Positions 1-6,853 are shown, counted from the first letter of the stretch. The stretch is DNA of 19,490 bases from Methanobacteriota archaeon (GCA_014240055.1 JAAZXP010000018.1:1-19490); one strand, 5' to 3'. Numbers and translations: made by a program. The notes: generated from the letters alone by a model not told the origin.

Positions 1-2
1 TA

Positions 3-1085
3 GTATTAGGTTTAACACTAACTATCGCTGGATTGGTTTTAGGAAAGGATGTCTTATCAATGCTCGGTGCGCCAAAAGAAATGCTTGATGAATCTTGGGG
101 GTATCTTAGAGTTACGTGCTATGGAATGACATTTGTTGTTTTTGCAATCGTATTTCGTTCAATATTAGCTGGAGAAGGAGATATGAAATTTCCAGTAATG
201 GTTGCAGTCATTGGAACTGTACTCAATATAATCCTTGATCCTATTTTTATATTTAATCTGGAAAGATATGGTGGATTTGGATTAGGCATGGGTGTTGAAG
301 GAGCTGCAGCTGCAAGTGTAGTCTCTCAAATGATTGTATTTTCAATTTTTATCTATATGCTATTTTGGAAAGATCATGCATACATCACTTTTAATCTCAA
401 GGAATTCCAATTTTCACCAGAAATAATGAAAGAAATATTATGGGTTGGAATACCGTCATCTGTTTCAATGTTAATTATGTCTTTTGGACAAGGCGTCTTT
501 AATTATATTTTGATAATAGGATACGGAGCTGAAGCTGTTGCAGCTTATACTATATCCGGAAGACTGGATATGTTAATGTTCTTACCAATAATGGGTATCG
601 CAACAGGACTTGTTACAACAGTAGGTATGTTTACTGGTGCTAAACGAATGGATAAAGTTAGACACATCATAATATATGGAATAACTAGGGCATTTGGAAT
701 AGTAGCCATTGCTTCACTATCTGTATATTTATTAGCTCCAAAGATAATGGGTCTGTTTACGGATGATCCAATGATTGAAGAAATCGGAATTGGAGCATTA
801 AGAACCCTATGTTTCGCATATCCATTTGTAGGAATTGCAATGCCTTGTGGCAGAATAATGCAAGGTCTGGGTCAAGGATTTCCTGTTTTAGTGATTACAG
901 CTCTAAGAGTGTTACTAATTTCAGCACCTCTAGCCTATTATTTTGCAATAGTTCAAGAAATGGAAATAATTTGGGTTTGGTATTCTATTGCAATATCAAT
1001 TGGAGTTTCAGCAATTGTAGGGCCTCTTTGGGTGTGGAGAACCATAAATTCAATGGAAAATAATACTCAAGTAATATCTGAGTAA
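3..1085 (+). CDS. MATE-family multidrug/Na+ antiporter, 5' truncated by window edge
   Basis: Inner-membrane efflux protein of the MATE (NorM/DinF-like) family, which exports cationic compounds in exchange for Na+ or H+. The reading frame is open from base 3 and codes for typical MATE sequence (VLGLTLTIAGLVLGKDVLSMLGAP), so the TTG at 33 is not the real start and the N-terminal part lies outside the window. About 360 residues are visible, against roughly 450 for a full protein. Features seen: the MLGAP...L...Y-R segment with FRSILAGEGDMKFPV, typical of the end of the first MATE half; the NIILDPIFIFN motif; about eight hydrophobic helices; and a repeat of the same pattern in the second half (AYTISGRLDMLMFLPIMGIATGLVTTVGMFTGA). 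It ends in TAA one promoter upstream of the RHH gene. The substrate cannot be told from sequence. Confidence 0.9.
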   Translation, partial: VLGLTLTIAGLVLGKDVLSMLGAPKEMLDESWGYLRVTCYGMTFVVFAIVFRSILAGEGDMKFPVMVAVIGTVLNIILDPIFIFNLERYGGFGLGMGVEGAAAASVVSQMIVFSIFIYMLFWKDHAYITFNLKEFQFSPEIMKEILWVGIPSSVSMLIMSFGQGVFNYILIIGYGAEAVAAYTISGRLDMLMFLPIMGIATGLVTTVGMFTGAKRMDKVRHIIIYGITRAFGIVAIASLSVYLLAPKIMGLFTDDPMIEEIGIGALRTLCFAYPFVGIAMPCGRIMQGLGQGFPVLVITALRVLLISAPLAYYFAIVQEMEIIWVWYSIAISIGVSAIVGPLWVWRTINSMENNTQVISE

Positions 1086-1103
1086 TACTATAGTAATACC
1101 TAT
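1081..1103 (+). promoter_or_regulatory. Candidate operator: two 8-bp direct repeats with 11-bp period
   Basis: The octamer AGTAATAC occurs at 1081-1088 and again at 1092-1099, so the copies are 11 bp apart, one helical turn. A perfect 10-bp palindrome, TACTATAGTA, lies across the join at 1086-1095. The element starts inside the stop region of the MATE gene and runs into the TATA box of the downstream operon, whose first gene encodes a ribbon-helix-helix protein. RHH repressors such as MetJ, Arc and CopG bind tandem or palindromic sites with similar spacing. The repeat is seen directly; its role as an operator is inference, and AT-rich sequence makes chance repeats easier. Confidence 0.4.
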
Positions 1104-1108
1104 ATACT
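1100..1108 (+). promoter_or_regulatory. TATA box of the RHH-folE-queE-queC-queD operon
   Basis: The sequence CTATATACT lies 20-28 nt upstream of the ATG at 1128, the distance expected between an archaeal TATA box and the transcription start. The transcript would therefore begin at or next to the start codon (leaderless), leaving no room for a preQ1-type riboswitch. The same spacing recurs at 4957-4964 and 6831-6838. Confidence 0.55.
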
Positions 1109-1127
1109 AGCTTTCAAAGGCCAAAAC

Positions 1128-1295
1128 ATGCCTAAAATCAGTTTAGATATGCCTGCCGAATTGATGAATGACCTCAAAGAGCACACGGGTGATGACAAAA
1201 AATTTGTGAGTCTAGCTGATGCAATCAGAACTGCATGTAGAAAATTATTGGATCAATTAGATTCAATTGATGAAAGACATGGAAGAGGTAAATAA
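1128..1295 (+). CDS. Small ribbon-helix-helix (CopG/MetJ-type) DNA-binding protein
   Basis: A 55-residue protein. The beginning, MPKISLDMPAELMNDLKEH, has the RHH pattern: a short alternating beta strand (KISLDMP) followed by helix 1 (AELMNDLKEHTG). A second helix (SLADAIRTACRKLLDQLDSI, about 28-47) completes the fold, and a charged tail (DERHGRGK) follows. RHH proteins bind DNA as dimers through the paired strands. The start is the ATG placed one leaderless distance after the TATA box, and its stop codon (1293-1295) directly abuts the folE ATG at 1296, so it is the first gene of the deazaguanine operon. A role as autoregulator of that operon, acting at the repeats at 1081-1103, is inferred from position. 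A structural or unrelated regulator role is possible. Confidence 0.75.
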   Translation: MPKISLDMPAELMNDLKEHTGDDKKFVSLADAIRTACRKLLDQLDSIDERHGRGK

Positions 1296-1856
1296 ATGAG
1301 TAGTCCGCAAGATTTAGTAAAAGGAATTCTAGAGCATATCGAACCAGACCAAAAAGAGAGTCTACGTGAAGGTCTCAAAAATACACCAAAGAGAGTAGTT
1401 GAATCCTGGAAAGAATTGTATTCAGGATATAATCAAGATCCCAAAGATACGCTAAAAGCCACATTCAATGGAGAGGGGTATGATGGAATTGTACTTCTGA
1501 AAGACATAGAATTTTACTCTACGTGTGAACATCATATGCTTTCCTTTACTGGTAAAGCACATGTAGCCTATATTCCAACTGAGCGGATCGTGGGAATCTC
1601 CAAATTAGCAAGAATTGTTGAAATATATTCTCGAAGATTACAAAATCAAGAGCGAATAACAACACAAGTTGCCGATGCTCTAGAAAAATATTTGAAACCT
1701 TTAGGGGCTGCAATTATTATCGAAGCAAAGCACGACTGTATGGGCTGTCGTGGCGTAAAGAAGAGCCATGCTACAATGACTACCTCTGCAATGAGAGGAG
1801 TATTCTTTGACAAAGCCGAGGCCAGATCTGAACTCATGGACTTAATCAAAAATTAA
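1296..1856 (+). CDS. folE: GTP cyclohydrolase I (type IA)
   Basis: Cytosolic enzyme that opens GTP and recyclises it to 7,8-dihydroneopterin triphosphate plus formate, here the first step toward preQ0. The 186 residues fit the FolE core. The zinc site is intact: C77 and H80 in STCEHHMLSF and C148 in HDCMGCRGV. The substrate-binding run VAYIPTERIVGISKLARIV (90-108) and the C-terminal SHATMTTSAMRG block (157-168) are well conserved. It begins with no gap after the RHH stop, and queE starts 2 nt after its own stop. Many archaea use the Fe-dependent MptA/GCYH-IB enzymes for this reaction, so a bacterial-type FolE is notable and suggests past transfer. It could also feed pterin synthesis, but the operon argues for deazaguanine. 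Confidence 0.96.
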   Translation: MSSPQDLVKGILEHIEPDQKESLREGLKNTPKRVVESWKELYSGYNQDPKDTLKATFNGEGYDGIVLLKDIEFYSTCEHHMLSFTGKAHVAYIPTERIVGISKLARIVEIYSRRLQNQERITTQVADALEKYLKPLGAAIIIEAKHDCMGCRGVKKSHATMTTSAMRGVFFDKAEARSELMDLIKN

Positions 1857-1857
1857 A

Positions 1858-2466
1858 ATGGTAAATGAAAGAAGTTATCCAATAGTAGAAATTTTCAATT
1901 CCGTCCAGGGGGAGGGTTTCCACACAGGTGTTCCATCCGTTTTTATCAGATTTGGAGGATGCAATCTTCAATGTTCTTGGTGTGACACTGATTTCAGTAA
2001 ATGGGATAGGATGACTATTTCAGAAATAATGGCAATTCTCAGTAAATGGGAAACTAGGCGAGTTATATTCACAGGAGGAGAACCCGCAATGCAAAAATTA
2101 CGCCCACTATCTGATGAATTACATGCAAATGACTACAATATTGCAATTGAGACTAACGGAACTATTGAATTAGAAGAAGGTGTAGTGGATTGGATTTGCG
2201 TAAGTCCAAAAGACATGCTCTATCCTGAATTTAGTATCAAGCAAAGAAAAGGTAATGAATTGAAAGTTGTTTACACGGGGCAAGATCTGTCTATGTACGA
2301 TAATTTAAAAACTGGTTTTGAAAATTTATTCCTACAACCTTGTTATGATGAGGCTAAAGACGCTGGATTTAACGGTAAAACATTTCGTGGTACTTTTGAC
2401 ATGGTAATGCAAAATCCTGGCTGGAATTTGTCTTTACAAACTCACAAATGGATGGGAGTCGATTAA
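1858..2466 (+). CDS. queE: 7-carboxy-7-deazaguanine synthase (radical SAM)
   Basis: Radical SAM enzyme that rearranges 6-carboxy-5,6,7,8-tetrahydropterin to 7-carboxy-7-deazaguanine, using a [4Fe-4S] cluster, SAM and Mg2+. The cluster motif CX3CX2C is C35, C39 and C42 in FGGCNLQCSWCDTDF, preceded by the QueE-typical FNSVQGEGFHTGVPSVFIR (13-31). The SAM-binding FTGGEP is at 71-76, ETNGT near 148, and the C-terminal SLQTHKWMG is the usual QueE ending. Length is 202 residues, within the family range. The start codon follows folE by 1 nt, and the stop overlaps the queC start (TAATG), so translation is probably coupled. Confidence 0.95.
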   Translation: MVNERSYPIVEIFNSVQGEGFHTGVPSVFIRFGGCNLQCSWCDTDFSKWDRMTISEIMAILSKWETRRVIFTGGEPAMQKLRPLSDELHANDYNIAIETNGTIELEEGVVDWICVSPKDMLYPEFSIKQRKGNELKVVYTGQDLSMYDNLKTGFENLFLQPCYDEAKDAGFNGKTFRGTFDMVMQNPGWNLSLQTHKWMGVD

Positions 2467-3251
2467 TGGTCAAGCATGCAGTCATGGCATTCTCAGGTGG
2501 AATGGATTCTACAGGCCTTCTAATGCACCTTATAGCCAATGATTATACCGTTCACACATTATCTTATGATTATGGACAGAAACATAAGATAGAATTAGAT
2601 AGAGCCAAGGCAAACATTCAGTATCTGGCAAATAATAATATTCAGATTTCACACAAAATTGTTGACTTGCAATCTGCTATGTCAGTTTTCCATTCTGCAT
2701 TAACTACTGAAGATTATGAAATTCCAGAAGGGCATTATGAAGAAGAACAAATGAAGCAGACTGTGGTTCCCAATAGGAATGCAATTTTCGCTTCAATCCT
2801 TTATGGATATGCACTTTCCATTGCTATGAAAGAAGAACAAGAAATTAAGATAGCACTGGGAGTTCATTCTGGAGACCATGCAATTTATCCAGATTGCAGA
2901 CCTGAATTTTACGAAGCTTTAGAAAACGCATTCAAGATTGGTAATTGGGATAGCGAAAAAGTTTCGTTTTACTTGCCATATATTGATGGCGACAAAGAAA
3001 TGATTTTAAGAGATTCTGAGCAATCTCTGAATAAATTACAACTTGATTTTGATACCGTATTTTCTAATACAAATACTAGCTATAATCCTGATGAAAATGG
3101 AAGAAGTAGCGGTACTAGTGGAGCAGACATAGAACGAATCCTTGCATTCCATGCAGTAGGCAAAATTGATCCCGTAGCCTATGTCAAACCATGGCCCCAA
3201 GTCTTAGAAGATGCTATCAATACAGAAAATAAACATAAGGAGAAAATATGA
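2466..3251 (+). CDS. queC: 7-cyano-7-deazaguanine synthase lacking the zinc cysteines
   Basis: ATP-dependent ligase that converts 7-carboxy-7-deazaguanine plus ammonia into preQ0. The PP-loop ATP motif FSGGMDSTG is at residues 9-17, and family blocks are clear: LSYDYGQKHKIEL, VPNRNAIF, HSGDHAIYPDCRPEF and the terminal KIDPVAY. I start at the ATG at 2466, which overlaps the queE stop as TAATG; an in-frame ATG at 2448 would add six residues inside queE. The odd part is the C-terminal zinc site. Where QueC normally reads SCY...CGxCxxC, this protein has TSY...SGTSGAD, so all four cysteines are gone (codons at 3078, 3108, 3117 and 3126). The only cysteine left is in YPDC. The queD ATG overlaps its stop (ATGA). 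Confidence 0.93.
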   Translation: MVKHAVMAFSGGMDSTGLLMHLIANDYTVHTLSYDYGQKHKIELDRAKANIQYLANNNIQISHKIVDLQSAMSVFHSALTTEDYEIPEGHYEEEQMKQTVVPNRNAIFASILYGYALSIAMKEEQEIKIALGVHSGDHAIYPDCRPEFYEALENAFKIGNWDSEKVSFYLPYIDGDKEMILRDSEQSLNKLQLDFDTVFSNTNTSYNPDENGRSSGTSGADIERILAFHAVGKIDPVAYVKPWPQVLEDAINTENKHKEKI

Positions 3252-3694
3252 ACGAGAGATATACATCTACCAAAACTTACCGTAATTTACCGTGCGCCCA
3301 CAGACAATGGAAACATAAAGGACATTGTGCTTATATTCATGGATACTCGAGACAATATACTTTCTATTTTGAAGCAAAAAAAATGGACAAACATGGTTGG
3401 GTAGTAGGCTTTGGAGATTTAAAAAATTTAGAAAAATATTTGCTTGAAATGTATGACCATACAATGATTATTGCTGAAGACGATCCAGAGTTATCAACTT
3501 TTCAAGAATTAAATAAAAAAGGTTTGTGCGACTTGAGAATTGTACCAGAAGCCAGCCTTGAATCAAGCGCTAAAGCTGCACTCACAAAAGCTAACGATAT
3601 TTTATTGGAAATAACAAAAGGAAGAGCCCGCTGCTTCAAAGTAGAAGCTCGAGAAAATGACAAAAACTCAGCAATATATGAACTAAATAACTGA
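3248..3694 (+). CDS. queD: 6-carboxytetrahydropterin synthase family protein (HGY variant)
   Basis: Member of the PTPS/QueD family, which turns dihydroneopterin triphosphate into 6-carboxytetrahydropterin at a zinc centre. Seen: H18 in LPCAHRQW, the catalytic cysteine C27 and H31 in CAYIHGY, the D70-H71 pair in YDHTMI, and E133 in the late VEAREN segment, in the order expected. The family motif is CxxxHGH; here the second zinc histidine is Y33. The overall pattern (TKTYR...PCAHRQW...HGYS) seems to represent a distinct QueD-like branch rather than a random loss, but I recall this from general knowledge and cannot check it. It is the last gene of the operon, with an ATGA overlap with queC. Its 3' end overlaps the convergent LysE gene by 12 bp. 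Confidence 0.88.
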   Translation: MNERYTSTKTYRNLPCAHRQWKHKGHCAYIHGYSRQYTFYFEAKKMDKHGWVVGFGDLKNLEKYLLEMYDHTMIIAEDDPELSTFQELNKKGLCDLRIVPEASLESSAKAALTKANDILLEITKGRARCFKVEARENDKNSAIYELNN

Positions 3695-4294
3695 TTTGAC
3701 TATCAATAAAATAGCTAGTATAAGTAAAGCTGAACCTATTATTCTATCAACTAATGTAGAATTCGATCTCAATTTATCTATTATTGAAGTTCCTGCTAAG
3801 AATGTAGCAACCAGAACATACCATACAGTATCTATTAAGCCAGCAATTACTGCCATAATTATCCGATCTGAGAAAGTCATATTGGGATCAATAAATTGAC
3901 TAAAAACGGCTACAAGGAAAACTAAAATTTTAGGATTCAAAAAGGAGATTAGGAAACCTTCAACAAATCCCCGACGTCCACTACTTTGATATTCACTTGG
4001 AATATCTGAAGGCTGGTATGTCAGCATATTATAAGATAACCAAAGTAAAATGGCAGCGCCAGACCATTGGAGAAAGGTAAAGGCTGATTCATTAGCAATT
4101 AATACTGCAGATAGTCCAGTAACTGCAAGAAATGCATAAATTGTAAAACCAATACCATGTCCTATTCCTGTCAAAACGCCTTGCGTACGACCTCCTGAAA
4201 TAGTATTCCTAAGAACTACAGCTAAACTTGGACCTGGAGACATTGCACCTAATGCACAAACAATTGACATACCTAATAATGCTGTAAAATTCAT
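3683..4294 (-). CDS. LysE/RhtB-family amino-acid exporter
   Basis: Membrane exporter of the LysE superfamily, which pumps amino acids out of the cell using the ion gradient. The N-terminal helix ends in the family signature GAMSPGPSLAVVLRNTISGG (about 16-35), followed by GVLTGIGHGIGFTIYAF and the FLISFLNPKILVFLVAVFSQF block; about six hydrophobic helices in 203 residues match the family. I start at the ATG at 4294; a TTG at 4300 would overlap the Smr-like gene's stop as TTGA and add two residues. It is the last gene of the ACT-Smr-LysE unit. Pairing with an ACT-domain protein fits an amino-acid substrate, but which one is unknown. Confidence 0.9.
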   Translation of the reverse strand: MNFTALLGMSIVCALGAMSPGPSLAVVLRNTISGGRTQGVLTGIGHGIGFTIYAFLAVTGLSAVLIANESAFTFLQWSGAAILLWLSYNMLTYQPSDIPSEYQSSGRRGFVEGFLISFLNPKILVFLVAVFSQFIDPNMTFSDRIIMAVIAGLIDTVWYVLVATFLAGTSIIDKLRSNSTLVDRIIGSALLILAILLIVKSVI

Positions 4295-4296
4295 AA

Positions 4297-4554
4297 TCAA
4301 CGCCTTCTAAAGCTAATCATTGTAGCTCCAAGCCCCTTATCCTTTAATTTCAACTCTGAAACTTCAGGATATATGGTTTCAATATCTAGTTGGAGGCCGT
4401 TTCTATCTTGAATGTAATCCTTGATAGCATTACCCAAGTGATATCCATGAATTAACTCTACTGAAGAATTAGATTTTGACCAAGCTTCAGCTACGGATAT
4501 TTGAGATTTTATTTTAGCTTCAGATAAAGGGAGACCATGGAGATCCACCCTCAT
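4297..4554 (-). CDS. Small Smr-domain-like protein
   Basis: An 85-residue protein that looks like a stand-alone Smr domain. The two diagnostic motifs are present: DLHG at residues 4-7 (VDLHGLPLSEA) and the HGxxxG loop at 36-41 (LIHGYHLGNAIKDYI). The C-terminal strand ATMISF is also in the expected place. Smr domains bind or cleave nucleic acids in MutS2 and related proteins; the exact activity here is unknown. The standard loop is HGxGxG, so the HGYHLG form is divergent. It begins 4 nt after the ACT gene stop and is followed directly by the LysE gene, so the three are very likely one transcript. Confidence 0.7.
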   Translation of the reverse strand: MRVDLHGLPLSEAKIKSQISVAEAWSKSNSSVELIHGYHLGNAIKDYIQDRNGLQLDIETIYPEVSELKLKDKGLGATMISFRRR

Positions 4555-4558
4555 TAAC

Positions 4559-4936
4559 TTATATTCCTAGTATTTCTTTTGTTTTCTCAGGATTATCAGT
4601 AGTTAAGGCAACATCTGCAACATCTAATTCCATTTTCATTATGTAAAATGAAATAATATTGATTTTAGCATCACTTAATTTTGTAGTCATATTTGCAAGT
4701 GCCCCTGGTTCATTTGGTAATGTAGTTAAAATCAACTCATTAGTCTCAAAAGTTCTTCCAGTAGATTTTAAAAGATTGGCAGTAGCCTCTTCGTCATCTG
4801 TAACCATCGTTACTGAAGGACTAGAACGACCCATACCCACGCAACCTAATATGTTAATTCCTCCATCTCCAACTGCTGAAGCAACTTCAGCTAATTCACC
4901 AGGCTTATCGGTTAAAGACACATTGAATTCTTGCAT
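4559..4936 (-). CDS. Tandem ACT-domain protein, likely amino-acid sensor
   Basis: A 125-residue protein made of two ACT domains and nothing else. The first (about 2-60) has SLTDKPGELAEVASAVGDGG followed by INILG; the second (about 66-125) has TLPNEPGALANMTTKL followed by INIISFYI. The PGxLA turn and the N-I strand are the ligand-binding edge of ACT domains, which usually bind amino acids and regulate enzymes or transcription. No catalytic or DNA-binding domain is attached. It is the first gene of the ACT-Smr-LysE unit and has a TATA box 21 nt upstream, so its mRNA is probably leaderless. A role in sensing the amino acid exported by the LysE protein is inference from context. Confidence 0.8.
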   Translation of the reverse strand: MQEFNVSLTDKPGELAEVASAVGDGGINILGCVGMGRSSPSVTMVTDDEEATANLLKSTGRTFETNELILTTLPNEPGALANMTTKLSDAKINIISFYIMKMELDVADVALTTDNPEKTKEILGI

Positions 4937-4956
4937 AATGATTGCTTATCGAGGTC

Positions 4957-4964
4957 ATATATAT
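4957..4964 (-). promoter_or_regulatory. TATA box of the ACT-Smr-LysE unit
   Basis: ATATATAT lies 21-28 nt upstream of the ATG at 4936 on the minus strand, the archaeal distance for a leaderless start. It sits in the 44-base gap between this unit and the subtilase gene. Confidence 0.55.
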
Positions 4965-4980
4965 CAATTATGCCTAATTT

Positions 4981-6810
4981 CTAATCAATTCTTCTAGTCT
5001 TGTATAAAGCAACCATCATTGAAGTAAAGATAACAAAGCCAAATGGTAAAGAAGGTGAATCTTCTGTTTCTGAATAAACTGCATCTCCTATGTTAAGGGC
5101 AACAGTAACTGGTGCACTAATTCCTTCAGAACTTACTGCACGAACCCAAATCGTATGATTTCCAGTTCCTAATTGAGTAGTCATCACATTAATCTCAGAT
5201 AATGAATCAACGCTGTGCCATACATCTTCAATGAGAATATCTCGCCATTCAATATTAGATGCATTTCCTTCAACATCAAAATATAAATTTTCATTCTCAT
5301 TTACATAAAATCTAGATGCGGTATCATTTCCCCCATCAGTCTCATTACCTTCATAAGAAATAACTGAAGTATCTGCACTTATGTTAATTGAAAGTGAGGC
5401 ATCATATTGTATTGCCTCTTCTAAAGCCGCATCCATCAAGACAAATCCCCAACCATAGTCATTATTTGGTCTTACTGGATGACTCAGCCATTTGTACTCT
5501 GAAGTTGATTCAAGGATGGTTCTAATCATCAATGGCTGTAAATCTGGATTTGCTTGAAGTAGTAAAGCAGCCATACCTGCGACCATTGGAGTTGCCATAC
5601 TAGTACCTGAGTAAGAAGCATAGCCATTACCGCTATTTGCCTCGACAGACATTACTGCAGAACCAATTGCTGCCACATTAGGTTTTATTTGACCTTCATG
5701 TGTTGGCCCTTTACTTGAATAAACTGCTAATTCTTTACTGTCTTCTGTAGAACCTACTGTAATTACATCCTTAGCAGCCCCAGGTGTGCCTATTGTTCCA
5801 TAACCTGCACTATTTCCTGCTGCAATCATTAAAGAAATACCTGCTGCAACCATTTCATTTGCAAGATGTGTAACACGCTCTTCTTGCTCTTGTGTTAACT
5901 CAACTAGCCAAACACCGCCGAGAGACATAGATGCAGCTCGTATGTTGTATTTAATTTTGTTATCGATAGTCCATTCCATTCCCTTCATTACTTCTGCAAA
6001 ACTTCCTGAACCTCCACTGTCTAGAACCTTAACACCAACTAACCAAGCATCTGGAGCTACTCCTCTGTATGGTGTAGAACCATCACTCAAGGGGCCTTCT
6101 TCAATAGAACCAGTTCCAGCAGAAATTCCTGCACAATGTGAACCATGCCCTTGATCGTCATAAGCATCTGTTTCACCACTGCCATCATCGCCACTCTCAT
6201 CTAAAGCATCATAGAAAGCTACGACCTTAGGATCATTAGTTGTAGGATCATCATCAAAATCATTCAATCCCACATGCAATGGATCAATACCAGTATCAAT
6301 TATTGCAATACTAATTCCTTCACCTGTGTAGCCAAAATCCCAAACAGTATCTACATGGTGAATACCAATGGCATTGTCAAGAGCCATCCTCATTTCACCA
6401 TTTAATGTCAAAAATACTACACCTTCGACATTCAGTAAATCATCAATTAAAGCAATTTCAATTGTGCCTGCAATTATAGGAATGTGATGGAATCTCCAAG
6501 ATGGCTCAAAATTAACTTCATCAATCAATAACTGCTCATCTAATTCCGTAGGCATGTGGTCAAAATCGACTAGAATTGAAATTTTACCATCTACGACATA
6601 TTTGCCTTGTTCAAGAGCAATATCTAGCATGTCATGCATACTATTCTTATTCATATCCATGCGAGTATTCTCCCACCAATTTTCCTCTACTTGAGTCTCT
6701 TGAAATGATGAAAATGAAACTATTGTATAATTCCCAGATTCATCGTTTAAAGATATCATTGGCTGAAGGCAAAGCATGATGGAAACCATCATTGCAACTA
6801 ATACACGCAT
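4981..6810 (-). CDS. Secreted subtilisin-like serine protease with C-terminal anchor
   Basis: Extracellular S8-family protease of 609 residues. An N-terminal signal peptide (MRVLVAMMVSIMLCLQPMIS) is followed by a prodomain with the motif ENWWENTRMDMNKNSMHDMLD. The catalytic domain runs about 150-465 with an intact triad: D172 in IAIIDTGID, H222 in GHGSHCAGI and S404 in SGTSMATPMVAG; the oxyanion asparagine is N333 in IAAGNS. A beta-rich C-terminal domain (about 475-575) precedes a hydrophobic segment (588-603) and a basic tail (KTRR), so the enzyme is probably held on the outer face of the membrane. The start is the ATG at the expected distance from a T-rich TATA-like box. It shares its prodomain motif and layout with the subtilase at 16317-18356. 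Likely role: digestion of environmental protein. Confidence 0.94.
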   Translation of the reverse strand: MRVLVAMMVSIMLCLQPMISLNDESGNYTIVSFSSFQETQVEENWWENTRMDMNKNSMHDMLDIALEQGKYVVDGKISILVDFDHMPTELDEQLLIDEVNFEPSWRFHHIPIIAGTIEIALIDDLLNVEGVVFLTLNGEMRMALDNAIGIHHVDTVWDFGYTGEGISIAIIDTGIDPLHVGLNDFDDDPTTNDPKVVAFYDALDESGDDGSGETDAYDDQGHGSHCAGISAGTGSIEEGPLSDGSTPYRGVAPDAWLVGVKVLDSGGSGSFAEVMKGMEWTIDNKIKYNIRAASMSLGGVWLVELTQEQEERVTHLANEMVAAGISLMIAAGNSAGYGTIGTPGAAKDVITVGSTEDSKELAVYSSKGPTHEGQIKPNVAAIGSAVMSVEANSGNGYASYSGTSMATPMVAGMAALLLQANPDLQPLMIRTILESTSEYKWLSHPVRPNNDYGWGFVLMDAALEEAIQYDASLSINISADTSVISYEGNETDGGNDTASRFYVNENENLYFDVEGNASNIEWRDILIEDVWHSVDSLSEINVMTTQLGTGNHTIWVRAVSSEGISAPVTVALNIGDAVYSETEDSPSLPFGFVIFTSMMVALYKTRRID

Positions 6811-6830
6811 ACTAGGTCATCAATTATGCA

Positions 6831-6838
6831 TTAAAAAA
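6831..6838 (-). promoter_or_regulatory. TATA-like box of the subtilase at 4981-6810
   Basis: TTTTTTAA on the minus strand lies 21-28 nt upstream of the ATG at 6810, the spacing seen for the other two clear promoters in the window. The match to a TATA consensus is weaker. Confidence 0.4.
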
Positions 6839-6853
6839 GTAACTTTACAAAAA

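Noticed and set aside
809..1063. Overlapping open frames on either strand (for example 809-1063 +, 1646-1849 -, 5942-6154 +, 14827-15054 +, 17597-17788 -).
   Set aside because: Each lies fully within a well-supported gene in another frame and its translation has no recognisable domain or normal composition.
2448..2465. Upstream ATG at 2448 as the queC start.
   Set aside because: It lies inside queE and adds six residues before the normal family start. The ATG at 2466 overlaps the queE stop in the pattern used throughout this operon.
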